DNA from: CAYYMH01 sp964472785
GTDB taxonomy: Bacteria > Zhuqueibacterota > Zhuqueibacteria > Thermofontimicrobiales > Thermofontimicrobiaceae
Length of the DNA stretch: 64,000 nt
Direction of reading: 5' to 3'
Assembly (NCBI GenBank): GCA_964472785.1
Contig: CAYYMH010000009.1
Location: forward strand, 1 to 64,000
Made by a program: the position numbers and the translations under genes. Below the pieces are notes generated by a model. The model saw nothing but the letters and a program-made list of their open reading frames with translations. It searched no databases and was not told where the DNA came from. This document shows positions 43,779-51,803 of the stretch, one piece after another (position 1 is the stretch's first letter; each line of letters opens with the position of its first letter).

Positions 43779-44324
43779 TTAAAGATTAAAATCTTGATAA
43801 CCAAAATCATATTCCGTATTTTTAGGGTGTTTCTTTTCATTTCGTTCATTATTTTCAGTTTGTAAATCCTGCCCTTTATCTTCATATGATTGGTCATTTT
43901 CTACTTCGTGGTAATCATCATCTGATGAGCTCACATCGACAACGACCTCATCCGGATCTAAAAGGTCTTTATTATTTCCCTTTCGATCTAAAAACTGAAT
44001 TCGGTGAGCTTTAATTTCAACCACATTGCGGCTGCTTCCATCTTCATTACGCCAGCTTCGACTTTGGAGTTCGCCATCGACCAAGACTGCACTGCCTTTC
44101 TTGATATTTTCGTAGCAGCTTTCAGCAAGCTTATACCACGCCACCACACCAACAAAGCATACATTTTCTCTCCATTGACCGTTATTGTCTTTAAACTTGC
44201 GGTTGGAGGCGATAAAAAAGTTTGCCACCGGTGTGCCGTTATTTGTTTTTCGAAAAGATGGGTCGCTTGTTAAGTTTCCAGCGATAACGATATTATTGAT
44301 ATCTGGCATCTTTAAATCTGCCAT
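43779..44324 (-). CDS. ssb: Single-stranded DNA-binding protein with atypical C-terminal tip
   Basis: The 181-residue protein has an OB fold (NNIVIAGNLTSDPSFRKTNNGTPVANFFIASNRKF; VAWYKLAESCYENIKKGSAVLVDGELQSRSW). A low-complexity tail rich in Asp, Glu, Asn and Ser leads to the end. The final residues are FGYQDFNL instead of the common DDDIPF acidic tip that recruits replication and repair partners. One acidic residue, Asp, remains. It lies between rpsF and rpsR, which is standard. ATG at 44324 fits, with a second ATG six codons in. Confidence 0.9.
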   Translation of the reverse strand: MADLKMPDINNIVIAGNLTSDPSFRKTNNGTPVANFFIASNRKFKDNNGQWRENVCFVGVVAWYKLAESCYENIKKGSAVLVDGELQSRSWRNEDGSSRNVVEIKAHRIQFLDRKGNNKDLLDPDEVVVDVSSSDDDYHEVENDQSYEDKGQDLQTENNERNEKKHPKNTEYDFGYQDFNL

Positions 44325-44413
44325 ATCTATCCTCTCTCACCTAATCTTCATTTTTGATCTCGAAGTAATGATGCATTTTTTGCGTCCGAAGAATTTGTTC
44401 TCCCGAACATCAT

Positions 44414-44869
44414 TTACTCAACTGGCATGTTCTTTTTATCTTCACCAGAGGAGACAACATCAGCTTCAGACTCTTCATCGACCACTTCCTTTTCATCATC
44501 ATTCTCAAGTTGATTAAAATTGTTATGCTCGTCCTCAGTATCAGCTTTTTTCAGTTTCAACTGTTCGTGATATTCAACAGCTCTTTTGTTCAGATGAATG
44601 GTCAAATAACGAAGTACATTTTCTTCCAGCCTGTATTCGACTTCAAGAATATTAATCAAATTTGCGGGCGCTTCGAAATAAATATCGACATAGTATCCAT
44701 ATTGACGTTTCTTTATCTCATAAGCCAATCTTTTTTTGCCCCATCTGTCAATTTCAACAACCTTACCACCATTATTACTGATGATTCTTTCAATTTTTTC
44801 TATGATTCCATTTATTTCTTCACTTTTAATCAAGGAATCAATGACGAAAACTGTTTCATACATTCTCAA
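44414..44869 (-). CDS. rpsF: 30S ribosomal protein S6
   Basis: The 151-residue protein has the S6 fold of four strands and two helices (MYETVFVIDSLIKSEEINGIIEKIERIISNNGGKVVEIDRWGKKRLAYEIKKRQYGYYVDIYFEAPANLINILEVEYRLEENVLRYLTIHL). An acidic, low-complexity tail of about 45 residues (KKADTEDEHNNFN... VSSGEDKKNMPVE) is longer than in most S6 proteins. It binds S18 in the platform of the small subunit. It starts the ribosomal operon, 89 bases upstream of ssb. Confidence 0.95.
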   Translation of the reverse strand: MRMYETVFVIDSLIKSEEINGIIEKIERIISNNGGKVVEIDRWGKKRLAYEIKKRQYGYYVDIYFEAPANLINILEVEYRLEENVLRYLTIHLNKRAVEYHEQLKLKKADTEDEHNNFNQLENDDEKEVVDEESEADVVSSGEDKKNMPVE

Positions 44870-44901
44870 ATCTAATTCACCTCCTATTTTCCTAAAATGA
44901 A

Positions 44902-46908
44902 TTATTTAAACAATGGCGCTAATACAAGAGAAATAACGCTCATTAACTTGATTAGTATATTTATCGAGGGACCGACCGTATCTTTCAACGGGTCTCCTAC
45001 TGTATCACCAATGACAGCAGCTTTGTGCGTTTCCGATCCCTTTCCCCCAAAGTGACCTTCTTCAATATATTTTTTGGCATTGTCCATGGCTCCGCCGGAG
45101 TTTGCCATTTGGATACCCAACATCAGACCTGTGATCAAGGCTCCAATTAACATCCCTGCCAACGTCTCTTTCCCGAATAACAAACCAACTAACACCGGGG
45201 TTAAAATTGCAAGGCTTCCCGGTAAAAGCATCCCGTTAATCGCGTTGATGGTACTAATATCCACACACTTTGCAGAATCCGGCATCGCTTTTCCTTCCAT
45301 CAACCCCGGAATTTCCTTAAATTGTCTTCGTACTTCCTCGATCATCTTGAACGCCGACTTGCTGACTGCTTTGAACAGGAGTGATGAAAATAAAAACGGT
45401 AACATCCCACCGATTAAAAGTCCCATGATCACTTTCGGTTCCTTAATATCAGCGACAGCCACATCGGCTGATTTCATATAGGCAACAAGCAAGCCCATCG
45501 CGGCAAAAGCCGCAGATCCTATCGCAAAACCTTTTCCGATAGCAGCAGTTGTATTACCAACAGCATCCAGATTGTCGGTCACTTCTCTCACCTTTGGATC
45601 TAACTCCGCCATTTCAGCGATACCGCCGGCATTATCTGCAATCGGTCCGTATGAATCGACAGCGACGATAACCCCAGTCGTGGCTAACATACCAAACGCT
45701 GCTAATGCGACTCCATAAATGCCTGATAGATAATTTGCAGCGACAACAGCCAACGCCAAAGTAATTGCAGGAATGGCGGTCGAAGCCATACCAACAGACA
45801 TACCGCCAGTTACCGCAATGGCGGCTCCGCTTTGAGAATCTTCTGCTAACCGTTGAACCGGTTTATATTTCTTCGACGTAAAATATTCACTGGTAAATCC
45901 GACAATGACACCAGAGACAATCCCGGCAATCGTTGCATAAAAAGGACCCATAACCGAATATGACTCGAACGATACGCCCTGATATTTTACAATAAAATAT
46001 GTCGCAATAGCTGTTAAGCCTGCACTTAGATACGTTCCGCCCATAAGTGCTGATTGAGGATTTTTTCTTCCAACAATTCGCACAAAAATCACACCCAGAA
46101 TGGAAGCAAAAATTCCCGCACTGGCAATCGAAAGCGGTAACAATTTTAATTGTGGTGCGACAACGCCCATTGTTGCTGCAATCGCCATTGCAGCGATGAT
46201 TGATTCAACATAGGATTCAAGCAAATCAGCGCCTAATCCGGCCACGTCACCAACGTTATCACCGACATTGTCAGCGATTACGGCAGGATTTCTTGGATCA
46301 TCTTCGGGAATTCCCGCTTCCACTTTCCCTACCAAATCTGCCCCCATGTCCGCTCCTTTAGTAAAAATCCCACCCCCACTTCGGGCAAAAAGAGCGACAA
46401 GGCTGGCTCCCATTGCATAGCCGTTAATAATCGTTGGTTCACCATCAAAGACGACATAGAAAATGCTCAATCCAAAAATTGCCAAGCCAACAACGCTCAA
46501 TCCCATAACTGCTCCGCCGCTTATGGCGATGTTTAATGCGCCTTTCACACCTCCGGCAACTGCCCCCTGTGTCGTGCGTGAGTTTGCACGGGTAGCAATG
46601 CTCATTCCGATATAGCCGGCTAAAGCAGAAACAACAGCACCGCCAATGAAAGCAACTGACGTTTTCCAACCTAAAGCCACGTCTGTCAACAGAGGCGCGA
46701 TTGAAATCAGTATCGAAATTATCAGAACAACGAAGCCGACATAAATATACTCTCTTCTCAAAAAGGCTCGAGCACCCTGTTGAATTGCATTTGAAATCTG
46801 AATCATGCGTTCGCTGCCCTGGTCCTGTTTCAAAATATCAATAATAAGATAAGCGACAAAACCCAATGCAAATAAACTTGCAATCAAAGGAACAATGACT
46901 TGACCCAT
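44902..46908 (-). CDS. hppA: K+-dependent-type membrane pyrophosphatase (H+ or Na+ pump)
   Basis: The 668-residue protein has about 16 membrane segments and the substrate site of membrane pyrophosphatases: GGGIFTKGADMGADLVGKVEAGIPEDDPRNPAVIADNVGDNVGD, and GDTVGDPLKDTVGPS near the C-terminus. It hydrolyses PPi while pumping H+ or Na+. Ala455 in GNTTAA marks the K+-dependent subclass, where the independent type has Lys at that position. Which ion is pumped is not clear. It lies between rpsF and pth, transcribed on the minus strand. The intact key Asp and Lys sites argue that it is active. Confidence 0.95.
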   Translation of the reverse strand: MGQVIVPLIASLFALGFVAYLIIDILKQDQGSERMIQISNAIQQGARAFLRREYIYVGFVVLIISILISIAPLLTDVALGWKTSVAFIGGAVVSALAGYIGMSIATRANSRTTQGAVAGGVKGALNIAISGGAVMGLSVVGLAIFGLSIFYVVFDGEPTIINGYAMGASLVALFARSGGGIFTKGADMGADLVGKVEAGIPEDDPRNPAVIADNVGDNVGDVAGLGADLLESYVESIIAAMAIAATMGVVAPQLKLLPLSIASAGIFASILGVIFVRIVGRKNPQSALMGGTYLSAGLTAIATYFIVKYQGVSFESYSVMGPFYATIAGIVSGVIVGFTSEYFTSKKYKPVQRLAEDSQSGAAIAVTGGMSVGMASTAIPAITLALAVVAANYLSGIYGVALAAFGMLATTGVIVAVDSYGPIADNAGGIAEMAELDPKVREVTDNLDAVGNTTAAIGKGFAIGSAAFAAMGLLVAYMKSADVAVADIKEPKVIMGLLIGGMLPFLFSSLLFKAVSKSAFKMIEEVRRQFKEIPGLMEGKAMPDSAKCVDISTINAINGMLLPGSLAILTPVLVGLLFGKETLAGMLIGALITGLMLGIQMANSGGAMDNAKKYIEEGHFGGKGSETHKAAVIGDTVGDPLKDTVGPSINILIKLMSVISLVLAPLFK

Positions 46909-47000
46909 GTCTCTCTCCGGTTCTTCAATTCTAAGTTTGTAACTCTATGAATGAATTAATGAAGTTTGCACAGAAAGTAAAATTAATATTCTCCCAAAAT

Positions 47001-47567
47001 TCAATTAAACGCACTCATTGCCTCTGTTAACCCGACTCTCACAAATTGCAAAGAACATTCAGTTGCTTTTATTATAACATGTTTGAGCATTTTGCACTCA
47101 TTTCGACTAAATTTAGACAAAACAAATTCAACAACATCTACATTTTCAGAATTACCGACCCCAACTCTTAAACGCGGAAATTGATCCGTATTTAGGTGGT
47201 TGATAACAGACTTTAATCCGTTATGACCTCCGGCGCTTCCTTTCCCCTTTAAACGAAGTTTACCAAATTTCAAATTCACATCATCGTTGATCAATAGCAA
47301 ATTTGAAATAGCAACCTGATATTTTTGAACAGCGGATTCTACTGCTTCTCCGCTTAAATTCATATATGTTCTTGGCTTTACTAATACGATTTGTTGCCCG
47401 GAATCCTGAATATGCTCAGACACCCAAAACTTCGGCTCTCTTTTAAAACGGGCTTTTTTTTGTTTGGCTATTTCATTCACCACCATAAATCCTAAATTAT
47501 GGCGGGTATTTTTGTATTTTAAACCAGGATTACCCAACCCGACAATTAAAAATATTCGCTTCATCAT
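47001..47567 (-). CDS. pth: Peptidyl-tRNA hydrolase
   Basis: The 188-residue enzyme recycles peptidyl-tRNA. It has FLIVGLGNPGLKYKNTRHNLGFMVV (with the catalytic His in TRHNLG), KPRTYMNLSGEAV, INDDVNLKFGKLRLKGKGSAGGHNGLKSVI and FPRLRVGVG, all standard. It is 23 bases after rplY. This order, prs-rplY-pth, is seen widely in bacteria. Either of the first two ATG codons could be used. Confidence 0.96.
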   Translation of the reverse strand: MMKRIFLIVGLGNPGLKYKNTRHNLGFMVVNEIAKQKKARFKREPKFWVSEHIQDSGQQIVLVKPRTYMNLSGEAVESAVQKYQVAISNLLLINDDVNLKFGKLRLKGKGSAGGHNGLKSVINHLNTDQFPRLRVGVGNSENVDVVEFVLSKFSRNECKMLKHVIIKATECSLQFVRVGLTEAMSAFN

Positions 47568-47590
47568 GGCGGTCCCGGCTAACTGCTAAA

Positions 47591-48256
47591 TTATTCCGAT
47601 TTTTCTTCAGCCGATTCTTCGGCTTCCCCTTCAGCTTCTTCTTCACCTTCAATTGCTTCTTCAGCTAATTCCTCTTCAAGCTCCTCTTCTTCAACTTTCT
47701 CTTTGGCAATTGAAGGAGCGAGAATACTGACTACCGGCTGTTCGATGTCACCCACAAAGGTAAAATTTTCTGTTATAATATCAGATATTGAAATTGAATC
47801 TCCCATTTCTAATTCCGACACATCCACTTCGACATTTTCCGGGATATCCAATGGCAAACAATTCACTTCAATTTCGTGCAGATACTGGTGAAGGATCCCG
47901 CCTTGTTCTTTTACTCCGATCGCTTCTCCGACGATCCTTACAGGAACAGAAACAGTAATTTTTTCTTTCAGCTTGACTCCCATGATGTCTACATGCATGA
48001 CAAACTGTTTAATCGGATCGGTTTGAATTTCTTTGATAATTGCTTTACGCTTCCTCTTATCCCCGATCTTGATATCAATTAGACCGGGTTCTGCTAACAA
48101 TAGTTTGACTAACTCGTTTTCATCAAATTCAACGGGTACGGATTTTTCTTTTTGAGCATAAAATACGCCCGGCACCTTACCAATTTTTTTTAATTTTCTT
48201 CGATAACTTTTCCCTGTTTTTTCTCTCAAATCTGCATTCAATACAAGTTCACTCAT
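47591..48256 (-). CDS. rplY: 50S ribosomal protein L25/CTC
   Basis: The 221-residue protein is the long (CTC-type) L25, with an N-terminal 5S rRNA-binding domain (LNADLREKTGKSYRRKLKKIGKVPGVFYA, ...VDIKIGDKRKRKAIIKEIQTDPIKQFVMHVDI). A C-terminal TL5-like domain follows (ITVSVPVRIVGEAIGVKEQGGILHQYLHEIEVNCLPLDIPENVEVDVSELEMGDSISISDI). An acidic tail very rich in Glu ends it (EEEELEEELAEEA and EEEAEGEAEE). It follows prs by 23 bases and precedes pth. Confidence 0.95.
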   Translation of the reverse strand: MSELVLNADLREKTGKSYRRKLKKIGKVPGVFYAQKEKSVPVEFDENELVKLLLAEPGLIDIKIGDKRKRKAIIKEIQTDPIKQFVMHVDIMGVKLKEKITVSVPVRIVGEAIGVKEQGGILHQYLHEIEVNCLPLDIPENVEVDVSELEMGDSISISDIITENFTFVGDIEQPVVSILAPSIAKEKVEEEELEEELAEEAIEGEEEAEGEAEESAEEKSE

Positions 48257-48279
48257 TTTATTACTCCATTTATTTTATC

Positions 48280-49215
48280 TTAATCAAATAAAATACTTAT
48301 CGATTCTTCATTATGAATTCTTTTTATTGCATTTCCGAACAAATTTGCTACGGACAATTCGACCATTATGTCTAGCTTTTTTGACGGTAATAATGGGATA
48401 GTATCCATCACAACAAAATTTGTCAGGCTCGATTTTTTAATTTTCTTAATTGCACCGCCTGATAAAATGGGATGTGTGCACGCAGCGTAAATATTTTTTG
48501 CTCCTTCAGCAGCCGCTCGTTCGGCAGCTTTAACTAACGTTCCAGCCGTATCCACAATATCATCAACAATCAAAATATTCTTGTCTTTTACGGTTCCTAT
48601 CAGATGCATGACATCAGCCTGGTTCGGTCGAGATCGTCTTTTATCAATTATTGCCAGTGGTGCGTGCAATCGACGGGCATAAGCTCTTGCCATTTTCACA
48701 CCACCAATATCCGGTGAAAGAACAACCAGATCTTTAATTTTTCTTTTTTGAAAATACTCAACCAAAATTGGGGCTGAATATAAATGGTCCAACGGGATAT
48801 CAAAAAAGCCCTGTATTTGCGACGCATGCAAATCCATTGTCAAAACACGATCCGCACCCGCTGTTCGTATCAGATTCGCAACCAGTTTCGCCGTGATCGC
48901 CACACGCGGTTGATCTTTGCGGTCTTGGCGTGCATAACCAAAATACGGGATAACAGCGGTGATCCTTCTCGCTGAGGCACGACGCGCTGCATCAATCATA
49001 ATCAACAGTTCTAACAAATGGTTAGCTGGCGCGTAGGTGGACTGTACGATAAAAACATCGCATCCGCGGATATTTTCATTGTACTTAATCCAAATTTCAC
49101 CATCGCTGAAATTCTGTATCTCGTTTTCACCTAACGGAACATCCAGGTATGATGCGATATTTTCAGCCAGTGCTTGACTGGCTCGTCCTGCAAATATTTT
49201 TATTGAATTTGCCAT
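48280..49215 (-). CDS. prs: Ribose-phosphate pyrophosphokinase
   Basis: The 311-residue enzyme makes PRPP from ribose-5-phosphate and ATP, the precursor for purines, pyrimidines, His and Trp. It has the Prs signatures SDGEIWIKYNENIRGCDVFIVQST, RRITAVIPYFGYARQDRKDQPRVAITAKLVANL, DLHASQIQGFFDIPLDHLYSAP, and DDIVDTAGTLVKAAE with the PRPP-binding Asp pair. Length is normal. It begins the prs-rplY-pth run. A stable hairpin at 49340-49364 and the tRNA-Gln gene lie upstream. Confidence 0.97.
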   Translation of the reverse strand: MANSIKIFAGRASQALAENIASYLDVPLGENEIQNFSDGEIWIKYNENIRGCDVFIVQSTYAPANHLLELLIMIDAARRASARRITAVIPYFGYARQDRKDQPRVAITAKLVANLIRTAGADRVLTMDLHASQIQGFFDIPLDHLYSAPILVEYFQKRKIKDLVVLSPDIGGVKMARAYARRLHAPLAIIDKRRSRPNQADVMHLIGTVKDKNILIVDDIVDTAGTLVKAAERAAAEGAKNIYAACTHPILSGGAIKKIKKSSLTNFVVMDTIPLLPSKKLDIMVELSVANLFGNAIKRIHNEESISILFD

Positions 49216-49339
49216 TTATTCTAACACATAAAATACAAAAATGACGAAAACCGACTGGAACAAATCTTTGCTTCTTTAAATATCTGGTCGCACTATTAAA
49301 TGCCACTTTATCAGGTGAGAATTGCTCCATAATTGATTT

Positions 49340-49364
49340 TCGTCATTTGATTGATAAATGACGA
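49340..49364. repeat. Stable hairpin between tRNA-Gln and prs
   Basis: TCGTCATTT (49340-49348) and AAATGACGA (49356-49364) pair perfectly over nine bases around a seven-base loop. It lies 28 bases beyond the 3' end of the tRNA on its own strand, and 124 bases before prs. No T-run follows on the minus strand. It may mark the 3' end or processing of the tRNA transcript. Confidence 0.5.
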
Positions 49365-49392
49365 CAATAAAATTAATCAAATCAATATCTCG

Positions 49393-49464
49393 CTGGGGCG
49401 GGAGGATTCGAACCTCCGAATGCAGGGACCAAAACCCTGTGCCTTGCCGCTTGGCGACGCCCCA
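49393..49464 (-). tRNA. tRNA-Gln (anticodon TTG)
   Basis: The 72-base minus-strand sequence folds as a tRNA. The acceptor stem TGGGGCG pairs with CGCCCCA, the anticodon stem CAGGG/CCCTG holds the loop TTTTGGT with anticodon TTG (Gln), and the T arm is GGAGG-TTCGAAT-CCTCC. The D arm has the expected GCCAAGCGGCAAGGC. Discriminator base is G, and CCA is not encoded. It sits between spoVG and prs, a conserved gene order. Confidence 0.93.
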
Positions 49465-49476
49465 AATTCTAATTAT

Positions 49477-49758
49477 TTACTCCGCCTCTTCTTTTGATTT
49501 TTCCTCTTCTAATTTTTTATCATATTCTTTAAGAATTTCTTTTTCAATAAATTCCCGAAAATCTTTATTTATCGGATGGGCAACATCTCTAAATGTACCG
49601 TCTGGCATTTTTCGGCTCGGCATACTTATAAAGAAACCGCTTGTTCCCTTGATAACCTTCATCCCCCGAACAACAAATTCATTATCAAAGGTCACATTTA
49701 CAAACGCTTTTAGCTTGTCTTCGTTCCGCAGGGTTACGGTAATTTCTGTTATTTCCAT
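49477..49758 (-). CDS. spoVG: Septation protein SpoVG-family regulator
   Basis: The 93-residue protein starts EITEITVTLRNEDKLKAFVNVTFDNEFVVRGMKVI and continues GFFISMPSRKMPDGTFRDVAHPINKDFREFIE, the SpoVG core. It ends in a basic/acidic helix (KKLEEEKSKEEAE). SpoVG is a nucleic-acid-binding regulator first named for sporulation but spread widely in non-sporulating bacteria. The ATG at 49758 is chosen because a GAGAGAGGA ribosome site precedes it, while the upstream in-frame ATG adds only eight residues. It lies between ispE and the tRNA-Gln gene. Confidence 0.93.
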   Translation of the reverse strand: MEITEITVTLRNEDKLKAFVNVTFDNEFVVRGMKVIKGTSGFFISMPSRKMPDGTFRDVAHPINKDFREFIEKEILKEYDKKLEEEKSKEEAE

Positions 49759-49948
49759 TCCTCTCTCCTGTCTGATGTACAATGAAAATTCTAAATAAAA
49801 TAGATGGCCAAGCTAATATTTCAAGTGATTATTTAAAAATCTTGCCCTTGACCTGAATTTAACAACATCATATAACAGAAAATAACCACACCCAACTAAA
49901 TCTGGCTTTCAAATCTTTAACACTTCTCCCAAAAATGTTATAGATGTT

Positions 49949-50803
49949 TTAAATCATTGGTTGAGTAAGATAAACCTGGTAGGACGAGGGAAAACGATTC
50001 ATCATTTTTTCTGCTTCTTTGTGCCCGGAAAACATCCCATAAATCGTCGATCCACTTCCTGACATATTGGCTAAAAATGCTCCATTTTCATACATTTGAT
50101 TTTTTATATTTTGCAACTCTTTATATTTCTTAAATACAACCTCCTCTAAGTCATTATGAATTATTTTTCTCAACTCAGACAACTGATAATTATATACATA
50201 AATTTGAGATAATTTAATAATTTTTTTTGTCTTTGTCAAGTTAAAATTAAAATTTTTATACGCCCATTCTGTTGATATTTTTATATTAGGATACACTAAA
50301 ATCAAATAATAATCATACGGAAATCGGAAAGGTTGCAATTTGTCTCCAATTCCAAAACCAAGAGCAGTTCCGCCTTCTAAAAAGAAAGGTACATCCGCAC
50401 CAATTTTGGTTGCTATTTTCACCAACCGCTCTTTACTTGTTTTAATTCCCCATAAATTCAACATCCCCTTTAGAACTTCGGCAGCGTCGCTACTTCCACC
50501 TCCCAAACCTGCTCCGATCGGAATTGTTTTAATCAGCTCGATCTTAACACCTTTATTAATTTCGAACTCATCCCGAACCAACTCCGCCGCACGGTAACAG
50601 CTATTTTCCCTGTCGATTGGCAAATCTTTTCTATTTGTGCGTATTTTTATGTCATCGCTTTCAATTGCTGTGATTTTAATTCTGTCATAGAGGTCGATCT
50701 GCTGAAAAATAGTTTCAATTTCATGGTATCCATCAGATCTTTTATTAACAATGTTCAAACCAATATTAATCTTGGCATAGGCTTTTAACGTTATTTGTTT
50801 CAT
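49949..50803 (-). CDS. ispE: 4-diphosphocytidyl-2-C-methyl-D-erythritol kinase
   Basis: The 284-residue GHMP-family kinase phosphorylates CDP-ME in the non-mevalonate isoprenoid route. It starts QITLKAYAKINIGLNIVNKRSDGYHEIETIFQQI and keeps the GHMP ATP loop PIGAGLGGGSSDAAEVLKGM and the C-terminal MSGSGSTIYGMF. ATG at 50803 has an AGGAGA site. It is followed by spoVG, as in many genomes. So this organism uses the MEP pathway. The divergent lpxH gene lies across 223 bases. Confidence 0.95.
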   Translation of the reverse strand: MKQITLKAYAKINIGLNIVNKRSDGYHEIETIFQQIDLYDRIKITAIESDDIKIRTNRKDLPIDRENSCYRAAELVRDEFEINKGVKIELIKTIPIGAGLGGGSSDAAEVLKGMLNLWGIKTSKERLVKIATKIGADVPFFLEGGTALGFGIGDKLQPFRFPYDYYLILVYPNIKISTEWAYKNFNFNLTKTKKIIKLSQIYVYNYQLSELRKIIHNDLEEVVFKKYKELQNIKNQMYENGAFLANMSGSGSTIYGMFSGHKEAEKMMNRFPSSYQVYLTQPMI

Positions 50804-50945
50804 CGAATTCTCCTGAAGTTCCAATTGTCAGGGAAAAGACTTCCTCTTGATCTGATTCTTTTATTAGTTATCACTGAATGTAAAATTGAATTTATAAATT
50901 ATTCCACAGATTTTCAAGATTTTTTTAATATAGCCGACATTTTTA

Positions 50946-50974
50946 TTGCAAAATCTAACAATATTTTGTATCTT
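50946..50974 (+). promoter_or_regulatory. Sigma-70-like promoter of lpxH
   Basis: TTGCAA (50946-50951) and TATCTT (50969-50974) are 17 bases apart and lie about 50 bases before the lpxH start at 51027. The stretch is AT-rich. Confidence 0.5.
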
Positions 50975-51026
50975 TTAAGTTAATCAAGTTAATAATACTT
51001 TTAGCAAAATCAAATAGTAAAGTTGA

Positions 51027-51752
51027 ATGAAAAAATATTTTTTTATTTCAGATATTCATATTGGTGCCGGAGAATCTTCTACAGAGCGTAATAAACTTAA
51101 AAAATTGGCTTCCTTCTTTGACTTTATCAAAAACGAAAACAGCGAGCTCTTCATTGTCGGGGACATGTTTGACTTCTGGTTTGAATACAAATACGCCATT
51201 CCGAGCATCACCTACCCAACTCTTTTTGAAATTTCCAAACTCATCGAAGCGGGAGTTGAAGTTCACTTTTTACCCGGAAATCATGATAGCTGGACGCGCA
51301 ATTTTTTTTCTGATCAAATGCAATTCACAGTTCACAGGGAAACTCTCGATGTCACGCTATATTCTAAAAAACTGTTTTTATTTCATGGCGATGGTATTTT
51401 AAAAAAGGACACCGGGTACCGCTTTCTCAAAAAAATATTTCGGAATCCTGTCAACATTTGTCTCTACCGATGGATTCATCCGGACATTGGCATTCCATTG
51501 GCAAAATTCATGTCACATACCAGCCGAAATCATACCGCAGGAAAAGAACTTCACCATCAGGATGAATATCTGGAATATGCCCGAAAAAAATTTGACCAGG
51601 GATATGACGCTGTCATTCTGGGACACAGCCATCAGCCACTTTACCACGACAATGACGGTAAAATATTTATCAACTTAGGGGACTGGTTGTTTCATAATAG
51701 TTATGGTCTGCTTGATGAGCATGGATTGTCGTTAAATTATTGGAACAGTTGA
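51027..51752 (+). CDS. lpxH: UDP-2,3-diacylglucosamine diphosphatase-like metallophosphoesterase
   Basis: The 241-residue calcineurin-like phosphoesterase has metal-binding motifs SDIHIGA (Asp, His), GDMFDFW, PGNHDSW, FHGDGI and GHSHQP. It matches LpxH, which cleaves UDP-2,3-diacylglucosamine to lipid X for LpxB. Hydrophobic insertion WFEYKYAIPS suits a membrane-associated substrate. A promoter lies just upstream, and the class A penicillin-binding protein gene follows after 51 bases. This supplies the lipid A step missing from the lpxB-lpxK operon. Confidence 0.87.
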   Translation: MKKYFFISDIHIGAGESSTERNKLKKLASFFDFIKNENSELFIVGDMFDFWFEYKYAIPSITYPTLFEISKLIEAGVEVHFLPGNHDSWTRNFFSDQMQFTVHRETLDVTLYSKKLFLFHGDGILKKDTGYRFLKKIFRNPVNICLYRWIHPDIGIPLAKFMSHTSRNHTAGKELHHQDEYLEYARKKFDQGYDAVILGHSHQPLYHDNDGKIFINLGDWLFHNSYGLLDEHGLSLNYWNS

Positions 51753-51803
51753 GAAAGAGAGCGAGTAAAAAATATTTAATAACCATTGAATTAAGGACAG
51801 CGA

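Noticed and set aside
44510..44875. Open frame opposite rpsF
   Set aside because: It is antisense to a ribosomal protein gene with normal operon position, and it has no recognisable domain.
49385..49465. Second tRNA or a longer tRNA cluster
   Set aside because: Only one cloverleaf is found, and the flanking sequences do not form further acceptor and T arms.
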